Part shown: piece by piece, positions 34,154-44,304 of the stretch
Position numbering within the stretch: the first letter of the stretch is position 1
Layout: each line of letters starts with the position of its first letter
Assembly: GCA_039707465.1 (NCBI GenBank)
Contig: CM077643.1
Coordinates: 63,676,605 to 63,740,604, forward strand
DNA: 64,000 nucleotides
Direction of reading: 5' to 3'
From: Rhabdophis nuchalis
Taxonomy: Eukaryota > Chordata > Lepidosauria > Squamata > Natricidae
The notes under the pieces: generated by a model
Told to the model about the DNA's origin: nothing
What the model saw: only the letters and a program-made list of their open reading frames with translations
Database searches by the model: none
Translations under genes and position numbers: made by a program

Positions 34154-34440
34154 AACGGGCGCCCACCTCCTCTTCCCCCTCCCCCGTGCCGCCTCCTCCT
34201 CCTCCTCCTCCTCCTCTTTTCCCTCCCTCCTTCCCCCCACTCTCCCATAGCTTTGGCGTGCTCGCTGCGTCGGGAAGGAAAGGAAAGGCGCTCCTTGCAA
34301 CAATTTGGATTTTTTTACGTTTTGCTTTCATTGTCGTCGTCCCCCCCCCCCCAAAGCCAAAACTGTTGCAAAAGAAGCTCTGACAGCTCCGAGCCCAGCG
34401 CCATCCGTCGAGCCGCGCCGGGGATCAAACACGGGTTTTG
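32801..34440. other. non-transposase interior of the hAT element, with CpG- and pyrimidine-rich block
   Basis: From 33700 onward GC and CpG rise. A short near-repeat CCACCGACGGATC appears at 33709 and 33758. The block 33900-34440 contains (CT)n at 34118-34149, (CTC)n at 34193-34217 and a segment near 34380-34440 rich in CpG. The composition resembles a vertebrate promoter or 5' UTR and differs from the AT-rich intron around it. Several long overlapping frames (34.0-34.3 kb) are low-complexity R/E or S/P/L tracts and not credible proteins. Confidence 0.6.
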
Positions 34441-34594
34441 AAGTGTTTAAATGTATTATTCATGCCGCCCAAAAGATGCCATCTAGGGGGCTTTTTGGAT
34501 TGGGCAGGGGGCTGCCCGAGCGCGCCCCCCCAGATGTTGCGCCCGGTGTGGCCGGCACCCCCTGCACCCCCCACGCTACGCCTCTGCCCGTCCA

Positions 34595-35499
34595 TAAAAG
34601 AAATGTCTTTTAGATTTCCCAAATGCAGTAATGACACATCAGTGTTCCTGTTTCTAACCCAAATAAAATGCCCAGCAAACAGAAGGTGGAAGAAAAAACA
34701 GCACTTATGGCATTTATACAGAGTTTAATAGTTTAAGTATTATACAAAGATACATGAGAAATAGAACACTCACACCAACAATTTTGCAAAATGTTGAGAG
34801 AGCCTCTCCTTTGGTCCAAAACATTACCAATCAGTGCCTTTTGGGGGAATGGGCTTTGTTTGTTTGTATTTTGGCTTCTGCTGAGAGTAATAAAATGTAT
34901 CTTGGAAGTTTGACTAGAGCAGTATCAAGATGAAAGCAATGCAAACTGGAAACCAGTTTGTCCTCCTTGGCCATGACCCATAACAAAAAAGATAAAGTTT
35001 TCTAGTTCAAACCATTCTTTATCAGCCTGATGTCCTTCTGATTTGCTGGACTATTGAGTTCCAGAATTCACTATCATGGCCCAGGCCCTTATTTCCTTGT
35101 TATGACTGGAAATGGCTCCAGTGTCTAATTGCAGAAAATTATCTGCTTTCTTTTTCAATCTAGCTTCAGAGTTTTTAATTGGGTGGTTCTTTATTTAAGA
35201 ATATCTAAACCAACATGTTATATGGGTATCACAAAGTCTGGGCTATAGTTGTACTTTTATCATCTATTCGACTTTGAAAAAGTTTTTTTATGATATAAAT
35301 TGTCACTGAAGTCAAAGAACGTCCAATTTGTATTGCAGGTTAGAAGGGAGCTTGCACCCCTTTTCATATTCTAGCTTTTCATATCCATTTAATATTGTTT
35401 CTTTTTTTAGATACATTTTGAAATATTAATATATTGAATACAGTTTAATTGTCCTGGCATTCCACTTACTATAAAACAAAATAAAAACAGAATAACATA
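34595..35499. other. intron, nothing recognised
   Basis: This is AT-rich intronic DNA between two DNA transposons. No exon or repeat is recognised. Confidence 0.5.
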
Positions 35500-37144
35500 C
35501 CGTATTTTTCGGAGTATAAGACGCACCTTTTTACTCCAGAAAAGGGGGTGAAAATCTGGGTGCGTCTTATACTCCGAATGTAGCTGGCTGGTTGGTCAGA
35601 AAAAGGGGCAGGTGAATCTGGCGCTGCAGAGATCGTAATGGCTTGAAAGGAGAGAGGATTCGCTTTCCGGACTCCCGCTCGGCTTGACTCCCAGGAGGGC
35701 TTACGGGATGGTGGCGGTGGCAGCGGCAGTAACTGGGAAAGAAAGCCGCACTTCGAATCTGCTGGAAACTGCCGCCCGAAAAGCACGCCTTTCTTTCCCA
35801 GTTATTCAGAGGCTTTGGTTTAAAGAGGCGCTGATTTAAGTTGCCCTCCTCCTCCTGAAAACGAAAGGTGCTCAGAGTTGGTAGATTTCTTAGAATGCTA
35901 GTTTGAGAAGTTAAAAGCCTGAAACGGGGACAATCAAGCTTGATTCAAAGGGTTTTGGCTGCTGAGAATCTGGCGAGATTGGGGGGGGGGAGGGAGGAAG
36001 TCTAGTTTTCTGATAAAAGTCTTCGTAGATTGTTCCTCTTTCCTTCCTTTCCTCCCCCCCCCTCCTCCCCAATCTGTCCCGGAGCTATCTATCTCTTCAC
36101 AGCATGATAGATCCGGGCGGCTTCAGGGAGGGGGTGGAGAAAGGGAGGGGGTGGAGGAAGCTTGATGTTCTTAAAGAGTAAGGCTTTTCTCAGGACCCTA
36201 GATCTTCACTTTTTCTCCGGAAAAATGCTATTTGCATCATCGGGATTTTGGCTAATGGAACAAGCACGGGATGGAAATGAAACTTCGGAATACAGGAGCA
36301 CCGTATTCCTGGAGCCTGGCAGCTGCCGCATTCCGAGGTTTCCTTTCCATCCAGCGCTTCTTTCACCAGCCAAAATCCCAACGATGCCAATAGCTTTTTC
36401 TGGAGAAAAAGTGGAGATCTAGGGTCCTGAGAAAAGTCTTCGTGCAGAGCAGATTTGTCCTCTTCCCTTGCTCCCCCCACCCCAATCTCCCCGGATCTGT
36501 CATGCAGTGCTTATTGCTACAGCTGCTATTGAGTCCAGCTACCTATCTCTTTGCTGCATGACAGATCTGGGTGGATTTGGGGGGATGTGTGTGAGGGACA
36601 AAGCAGCCTCGTTTCCTTTATGCTTCCCCTTTTGCCGCTCAGGTGCCTCTGCGAGGAAACATTAATCCAAATGGAAGGGATCCCCACCCCTCCTCATCCA
36701 ATGGGCCATTCCCAGCCAAGCACAGCAGCAGCCATTCAGCAGCCGTCGCATGTCTTTCCCTCCTTGCTGAAGAGAAAGGTTGATTTGAGATCAATAAAAG
36801 CCTTACTCTTTAAGAAGATCAAGCTCCCACACTTCGCATTTGTGCCCTCCATGGCCCCCAGGAGCAGTTTGCAGGCCTTCCAAACTCTCTGCATGCCCCA
36901 TTTTTCACAAAAAAGGTTTGGGATGCCTGCAGATTGCTCCCGGGGGGCAGGGAGAGCAAAAATGCAAAGTGTGGGAGCTTGATCTTAAAGAGTAAGGCTT
37001 TCACAAAAAATGGGGTGTGCAGATGGTTTGGGATGCCTGCAGAGTGCTCCTGGGAGCCAGGGAGGGCTTTTTAAAAAAAATTTACCTCTTCAAAATCATG
37101 GTGCGTCTTATACTCCGGTGCGTCTTATACTCCGAAAAATACGG
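35500..37144. mobile_element. 1.6-kb inverted-repeat DNA element rich in internal palindromes, TA target
   Basis: It starts CCGTATTTTTCGGAGTATAA and ends with the reverse complement (TTATACTCCGAAAAATACGG). TA occurs on both outer sides (35498-35499 and 37145-37146), as expected for a TA-targeting transposon. The motif GGTGCGTCTTATACTCCG occurs three times, once near the left end and twice in tandem at the right end. Inside are two large inverted repeats: about 36181-36256 with 36365-36445, and about 36796-36890 with 36915-37005. No transposase is encoded. The superfamily is uncertain. Confidence 0.82.
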
Positions 37145-37146
37145 TA

Positions 37147-37535
37147 TATACTATTTTAAACAGTGCTAGTGTTGTACAGTAGTTTCTGACCATCATATTC
37201 TAGTATGTCATCTATCATTCTAATACCTACATTCTAATTCATACATAATATCTCTTTCTATGTCCACCTAACGTGATTCTTTCACACTCAAACTTCTACC
37301 TCATGTTTCTAACCTTTGATAGAATCCATTCCATGTTGAATAGTATCCTGTATCTCCTTTATCTTTTATTTTTAGCGTTAGTCTGTCCATTTCTTCACAG
37401 ACTAGTATCTTCCTTATCGTCTTCTCTGTAGGGGTATTTTCATTCTTCCACTGCTGTGCACATACAATTCTTGCTGCAGTCAAGATGTGTAATATTAGAA
37501 CTCATTTAATATTGCTTTTAATTAACACCCAGGTA
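37147..37535 (-). pseudogene. L1-clade LINE ORF2 C-terminal fragment
   Basis: On the minus strand the 60-codon frame at 37301-37483 reads TAARIVCAQQWKNENTPTEK, then KILVCEEMDRLTLKIKD, then YYSTWNGFYQRLE. This is the familiar spacing of the C-terminal end of L1 ORF2 (AAR...A..WK..., EMDKLT, W..FY..L). Sequence at 37150-37300 is probably its 3' UTR. It is truncated upstream where the MITE at 37538 begins. Confidence 0.72.
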
Positions 37536-37537
37536 GT

Positions 37538-37885
37538 TACAGGTAGTCCTTGACTTACCAACATTCATTAAGTGACTGTTTGAACTTACAACAGCACTGA
37601 AAAAGGTGATATGACCATTTTTCAAATGACTGTTGCAGCATCCCATGGTCACACTATCAAAATCTGGGCTTTGCAACTGATATGTACTTATGACTGATGC
37701 AGTGTCCCGGGGTCATGTCATTACCTTTTGCAACCTTTGACAAGCAAAGTCAATGGGGAAGCCATATTCACGTAACACTTAAGTGACTCACTTAAGAATG
37801 TGGCAAGAAAGGTTGTAAAATGGGGCAAAACTCACTTAACAAATGTCTTGCTTAGCAACAGAAATTTCAATTGTGCTTGAACGTC
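37538..37885. mobile_element. MITE of the 'TAGTCCTCGACTTA' family, nearly complete
   Basis: It starts ACAGGTAGTCCTTGACTTAC and ends near TTGAACGTCAAG, an imperfect inverted terminus. Internal blocks 'ttgacaagcaaagtcaatgg', 'gtggcaagaaaggttgtaaa' and 'cacttaacaaatgtcttgct' match the copies at 26925 and 55985. It is non-coding. Confidence 0.75.
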
Positions 37886-40800
37886 AAGAAATACATATAC
37901 ATACATACATATTTATACAAATAGTCTTTCCCAACTGTGATCCCCTAGGTGGGAATTGGGCAGCATGGGTTGAGGAAAGTTGATACAAAGAATGATATAC
38001 CTTATTGTCTTGTTTGACGTGAGCTGAGGCTGAAACCTTGCACTAAAAACCTTTCCCAATGGTTGGCTTTATGTTTCTTATGCCTTTTTAAATCCATAGT
38101 AACATAAAGGATTAGAGAAAATTAAACCCAATTTCTTTAAAGACTTTGCAGCTCCGAAGAGTCTCCCTCCTTATCAAAGAAGATAGAGTAAATATTGGCA
38201 GTTTTACCTGTTCATTGTGTTAGATTACAGTTGTGCTACAAGGGAAAAAGGAAAACATGAGTATAGATTTTTGGAAATGAAAGAAGGTAATGCAGCTTTC
38301 ATTGGGTATTGGCTGAAAAACGTTTTATATTTTGGTATGAAAGGAATATATTTCTCCATTTTTAAAGAAAAAAAATCAATGATCATTGTGTTAAAAAGAA
38401 GAGAGAGAGAGAGAGAGAGAGAGATCTATAAGCATGTTTATTGAAAGACGTTCTTTGCAATGAATTATAGCCATGGTGATCAAGGAAACAGGTGCTGGGA
38501 ACCGGATGTTCTTTCAGTGACAACAAAATAATTACTTGGGAATAAATTCATCCTATTATATAAGTGAGGATTAGCAGGGAAGGGAAGGTAGATTCCTTTA
38601 TTTCCAAAAGCATAAGTATATCATTTGCTTAAAACCATATGCTAAATAACCTACAATTTCTGTAAGGATTAAATCTTTATATTTGCATGTTAGTAGATGA
38701 TTCTGAAGGTTAAAAACAAACAAATCCTATTTGTGTTAAGAGCGGACTTCCTTGTGTTCAGGAGCCATAAATGAGTAACAGCCATACTGGTTCAGTCTCT
38801 CTCAAGAGGTGATAGAAGAGCCCTTTGGATGAAATCCTTGGAGAGCTGCTGTCTATTATAGCAGACAGTACTGGGATAGATAGATTAATTGAACAATATT
38901 CCATATTGTGGCTGGATCCATTTTAGAAAAGTATTCTGTCCTACATATTGAAGTAGATTATTTCACTTTTTTGTTAGAGTTTCCAAGAATTCAGAAGGAA
39001 TAGAAGGTTTTTCAGTTGTTTCATTGGTTATATCTTTCCAACTGATTGAGCCATTTCGATAGATTTAATACGATCTTCCTCAGTTTATTGCATCCCCATA
39101 TATTGAATTTTTATCAAGATTATTTTAATAGGCACAAGATTACGGGATTTAATTTAATCCAACCAGTTTAAAATACTCAAATAAACACTGCAATTGTGAT
39201 ATTAGAACACTATTGTGCAAATTATAGCTGCAGAATAAGAAACAATATCTTAATTATACCTTAATTGAAAATGCATAGTATTTTCTTTATAACCAGTCCT
39301 AAATTGCTGGTTTTCTATTGTAGTAATATTCATGTAGTAATGCTTATGCAACACATCAGTGCATGTTATAACTTTTAATTGGTGCATGAGTTTGCTTCTA
39401 CATTAGGAACATTTATATTGCTATTATTTTACTGTTTATAATCCTAATAAGATTATATTATGGTTTTACTTTTAAGATAAATATTTTATTCTTAAGTGGC
39501 CCACACTAGTTAAAAATAAAGGTTTAAAAACCAAGCACACAAGGGACAAATGAGCAGGGAAGGGAAAAGAGAGGAAAAAAATACCAAAATACAATTGTGT
39601 TGAAACAAACATGCCTATCTAGTGGGGCTAAAATGATCATTGCTTGCTGGTGGCCTTTCTTTGTCAGAGATTTTGCAGTGACCTTTTTTCCTGGCTGATG
39701 GCAGAGGCTGAAGTCCCAGGACAATGGGCGTGAATGGAGCAAAATGTTCTTTCTTGGCAAGGAGAGGTTAACTAGCTCATTGCAACTGCTCGTTCTCTGG
39801 CCAGTGAATGAAGCCTGGTTAGTTTTCTTATTGCTGTTACTAAAATCCTGGCATTTTAGAACTATCAAATGGTTCTCTGTCTCTCTGAATTATGTTATGC
39901 CTTTTTATTGGAACAATGGTGAGGGACATATAGTAAACTGATTCAATTTAAGATTCTATCCCAATAATTTTTATTAATTAATTAATGAGTCAATCCCCAC
40001 ATTCAGTGTCACAACTATGTAAGAAAGAGAACATGTGGCTTGTTAAAATGAGCTGTAGAGGTAGAGTATCTGATAAATGAATGTTACCTGATAAGAAATA
40101 AATTTAAATCCCATTCAAAAAGTATAGCCTATTTTCTGTTTGGCAATATAATTATGGTGGGGTTTTTTTTCCAATGAGATGCGTGTAGTGATTGACCTCT
40201 TGTTTGCAATTCGAAACAGAGCAATCTTCAAATATATCGCTCAGTAAGATTTAGTCTTTTCTAAAAGCTGAATGTTTAAATACATTTATAGTACTTTGCC
40301 AAATCAACCAAACCATCTAAACAGTTTGACCCAGAAATGCCAAATCTTTGCTGTTACATGATTTAAATTGTGTAATATTTTTCCTTGGTTTCAGTCCAGT
40401 GTTAGAGCATAGTATACATTTGTCTTTCATGTTATAATGTAATGACAATATTTAGACTCCTTTATCCCTTATAAATTAAGATTGTTCTGGTATTCTAATT
40501 TTAAAAATGCAAGAGATTTTAGTAATGTGTACAGAAATACAGACATTAGCTCATTTGCTCGCTTTCCCCCTCTGGAATGATTATGTTGAGAGACGTCTTT
40601 GATTTTATCCAACTATAGTTGGAGGGGGGCAGTAGAGCAGATTTGAATCTGTAAACAGTTCAAAAGGAAAATAAATTGGAGTGTAGAGAATGATATTAAA
40701 TAAGTCAGACAGAAAGGAAATAGATTGTCTAATAAATCAAATCCTACTTTACACAAACCCATACTGGACCATGGTAAGAAATATCCTGTTTGTTGAATTT

Positions 40801-41519
40801 AGCTGTGTTTGTTTGAAAAATAGCCAGCACTTTCTCTTTTGTTACAAAATATTATACTTCAGATTCTCTGTTAGGCAGCATAAATCCAGATGAAGTAAAT
40901 TCTTTTGCAGTTTTGTAGTAGATTTCTAGTTATAGCAATACAACATTTTTCCCCACTCAATCCCTTGAGGCATCTAAATATGTAAATAGTCAAATTAAAC
41001 TCCATACATAGAGATTCTCATGATCATTGAATTGAGGCGATTGTTTATAATGTTTGGTTACTCTATGCAACAAGATTTTTTGTTTATACCTATTCACATT
41101 GAAGTTTACAAAGAAATATCTATCTTTGTATAAAACCCTTCAGATAGCCAAATACATACTGAATCATGGCTAATAGTAATTTGTGATTCAGGGCAATTAT
41201 TGTTGATTCACTAATAGCCAAGAACCATTTTTCTACGAGCACTTGGAACTTGGGCAGCTTGGTTTTGTCTTTGTTTTATTATTTAATTTCATTGACTGCC
41301 CAGTTTTAGTGGACTCCATTCAGTGTTTTGTTGGTGATTATTTACTACTGGATTTCATATGGTTTTTTTTTTTATGTTGGCAGTTTTAGCAGCAGCAACA
41401 ACTAATAAGTAAACATCTCACTTGGGGAAAATGTCAGGTTAGATCAACAGTAATCTCATTGTCACATGGCCTTAATGAAAGATTGACCCTCAGAATGCTA
41501 CTCTAAAAGGGCACAAGGG
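37886..41519. other. intron, nothing recognised beyond a GA repeat
   Basis: This is 3.6 kb of AT-rich intron without a nameable transposon. The overlapping frames at 39524-39941 lie on both strands and show no domain. Confidence 0.5.
38397..38424. repeat. (GA)n microsatellite
   Basis: About 13 AG/GA dinucleotides in an uninterrupted run. Confidence 0.95.
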
Positions 41520-41527
41520 ATTTGGAA

Positions 41528-41776
41528 CAGTGGTGGGTTCCGGGTGGTATAGCCTGGTACAGGAGTACTGGTGGTAGCTGGGAGCAGGAGCCACCGTACT
41601 GGAACGGTGGCTCGTTTGGCCCACCTGCCCACCCACATTCCTTACCGGTGCCTGTGTGACCTCCGCCAAACAGCTCAGTGTCACTGGGCGGTGGCGTGTG
41701 CAGCACACGTGCCCAACAAGGACGTCCAGCTCTGTCGCAGCATACCAGTTGCAAGGGGATCCGGAACCCACTACTG
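41528..41776. mobile_element. hAT-type MITE with near-exact 8-bp target duplication
   Basis: The ends CAGTGGTGGGTTCCGG and CCGGAACCCACTACTG are inverted repeats. The flanks ATTTGGAA (41520-41527) and ATTTGGAG (41777-41784) differ at one base. The interior is GC-rich and non-coding, which explains the overlapping frames on both strands. Confidence 0.9.
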
Positions 41777-41784
41777 ATTTGGAG

Positions 41785-43621
41785 CATTCACTTACCAAGC
41801 CATGGGGCCCAGAAGCCTCTTAAAACCTAGTAGTACCATTCTTTAAATGGAACTCAGTTAACACCAACTCAGTGGTGGACAACCTGTTTCAGATGTTAGA
41901 CGTTTTTCAGCTTCAATTGCTTATCTCATTAAGAATGTGGAGATCTGTCAGTCAGAATTGACAATATTGGGTTGACGTCTGAACTGGTTAAAAGCAACTT
42001 TCTGTGCTCTTACAATTTTCCAGTCATAAATCAACTCATAAAGCATACAGTGCATTTATCAAGGCTTTATATCAGCTATGGCACTTAAAAGTTTCTTCCT
42101 GCTCTGCTTTCCTAGAGCAAACTCAAGAAGGTTACATCAGTAGATTTATTATACAGAATTAAGAAACCATACATACAGGTTTTCTTCTAACAACATGCAC
42201 TAATCTTACCCTCCATGTTAGCCTCAAAGTTTCAATCCCTCCTGCCATTCTGAGACAGTAGCTTTCAGGCTACACATTTCCTGGACTGAAGGTTATTGCC
42301 ATAGTGCTTTATTTATAAAATGGTTTTCTCTGGTGTGAAATGAGAATTAGAGGGTCCTGCCTCACCAGCTTCAATCCCCTTGAACTTAATTGAGTCTCAT
42401 TAAATGTTAAATAGTTCCAAAAAGAGTGCCAAAAGATGCTATTATCCCCCCCCCCCCCCCCAAAAAAAACCTTTCCATTGCAGGCTGTTCTATGAGCATT
42501 CATTTGAATACTGACAGCTAGCTATGCCACACTAGAAGTAACAATAGCCTTGCTTCAGTGTGTGTGTGTCTGTGTGTGTCTGTGCGCGCGCCTGCCTGTG
42601 CTACAGGTATTGTACATTCCTCGGAATCCATGCCAAAATGAGGTGGTAGTTGAAAGGGGCCTTGTTAACCACTTTTCATGAAAGGATTGTTTGTTTCCTT
42701 TCAGTGAACTTGCAACAGCCTGTCTTCCAGGCTGATCTTTTCCAACTGTTCTGATCTGATGGGAAATGCTGGTTCCCAAAGGCATCATATGCAAAGCAGA
42801 TATAAAATACACCTACTCTACGAAGATCAGTGTTGCAATAGCCATTGGTTAATCATAGAGTTGGTTTAATCCCGTTCCCATAGCTCTGACCATTTTCAGG
42901 CTCTCGTGGGGAAGCAGCCTTCTAGTTCGTTGAAGGTATTGGTACGTTTTAAAATACATTAACTCTCACACAAACCTTTATGAGTATAAATGACACATAT
43001 TTGCAGCATTCTTGATGAAATCTGATCTTTGACATCTACTGTCACCCTCAACTACTAGAACTCTGCCACCTAACACAGAGTATTAAATGTGCTTTTGTGT
43101 CCAGCAGCTCTGTTGTCATGGCACAATTGCAACACTTAAAAGGAGGGAATCATATAAATGGTCATTGTGAAAAGGTTGCCAACATTTAAAGTAAAAGGTG
43201 AAGAATAAGTCTGTGAAGAATAAGGGCTTGTATGGATGACCCCGGAGGTCAGCCATAGAAGCCCTGACATATACAATTGTTTCCGTTGAACTCTAATCTG
43301 GTCTGCAATCTGTCTCCCTGCTTCAGATCTGTCAGAAGGGTCTAACACTGGAGAAAATCCAAATTGCTTGGCTACAGTATTGTGGAAGGAGAAAATGAGT
43401 GGGCAAAGTCATATTCAAGTTTCCATGAATGGGCATCAGGAAGCTTTTTCTGTGAGCCAAGAGTACATATATGATTTGAAAACTGAAATAAGGGGAAAAA
43501 TTGTGCCCATTTGACTTGCCAGGGTGTGAGAGATTGTTTTTTCTGCAGAACTTCCAAATTCCACAGGTTTCTATAGATAACTTTGGCCTAAGCTATTTAC
43601 CTAGCCTACAGTCTGTACCAT
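41785..43621. other. intron with simple repeats
   Basis: There is a C-run followed by an A-run at about 42447-42471, and a (TG)n-derived tract at 42559-42594 that degrades to CGCGCG. No exon or transposon is recognised. Confidence 0.55.
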
Positions 43622-43831
43622 AAATTGTTTTAATTGGGTTTTAGATGGGGTCATGTTTTAACATTTTTAATTTTTAGCACAGGGATAATTTATTTAATCT
43701 GGTATTAATTATTTATATTTGTGATATTGTGTGTTTTAATTTCCTGTGCACCGCCCCGGGTCCCTTTGGGGAGAGGGTGCGGTTATATAAATTCAACAAA
43801 TAAATAAATAGATAGATAAATAAATAAATAA
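43622..43831 (+). mobile_element. L2 3' UTR fragment
   Basis: It contains 'attgggtttt', 'tagcacaggga', the CCTGTGCACCGCCCCGGGTC box and a mixed (AAATA)/(GATA) tail at 43796-43831. Coding sequence is absent. Confidence 0.85.
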
Positions 43832-43910
43832 CTGTATAGGGTAGATCCGTGCTTCCTTCTTGGAAGTGCCTCGATTACTGCATTTTTTTGTTTTAGATTT
43901 TTTTTTTTTC

Positions 43911-44093
43911 ATATATAACTCAAAGCAGTGAACATACCAATACTCCTTCCTCCTATTTTATCCCATAACATCCTGTGAGATATGCTGGGCTGAGAAAGTG
44001 ACTGGCCCAGCTGGTTTTTCATGCCTAAGGCAGGACTAGAACTCAGTTTCCTGGTTTCTAGACCAACATTTTAACTATTACACAAAACTGGTT
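43911..44093 (-). mobile_element. tRNA-derived SINE
   Basis: On the minus strand the head GTGTAATAGTTAAAATGTTG with 'gagttctagtcctgcc' gives A- and B-box-like segments. The body has 'ggccagtcactttctcagcc' and 'ggataaaataggaggaag', then 'ttcactgctttgagttatat' before a T-rich (A-rich on element strand) tail at 43907-43920. Confidence 0.72.
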
Positions 44094-44304
44094 CACTAAT
44101 GTATTATAATTATATTAACAGTATCATAGTTCCATACCTTATAGAAGCAACATAGGCCTGAAAGTTCCAATTCAATTAGATCTGCAGTTCATTTTTAATT
44201 ATTTTAAGAGATTAAAATATAAATAAGCAAAGAAATGTTCTACATCCTTTACATTTCTATATAGTCATGAACTGTAGTTTTCAGGATCCATTTGAATTCC
44301 TTTA

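Larger units (their letters stand above)
31704..34586. mobile_element. hAT DNA transposon with exact 8-bp target duplication
   Basis: The left end CAGTGGCGTAGCGTGGG and right end (minus strand) CAGAGGCGTAGCGTGGG are inverted repeats differing at one of 17 positions. The 8-mer CCCGTCCA is present exactly on both sides (31696-31703 and 34587-34594), so the limits of this 2883-bp element are firm. It encodes only the C-terminal part of a transposase (32198-32800, minus). Most of the rest (about 32830-34440) does not look like transposase and includes a GC- and pyrimidine-rich block. It is therefore probably non-autonomous. Confidence 0.93.

Noticed and set aside
33936..34441. Several long overlapping frames (118-151 codons) on both strands
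   Set aside because: They are low-complexity R/E or S/L/P tracts from (CT)n and (CTC)n repeats, overlapping in different frames.
36162..36982. Frames of 86-143 codons in the TIR element as a possible transposase
   Set aside because: They fall on internal palindromes, appear on both strands with similar residues, and show no transposase motif.
39524..39868. 114-codon minus-strand frame in an otherwise plain intron
   Set aside because: It has no domain, and an overlapping + strand frame is equally open. There is no splice or repeat context to support it.
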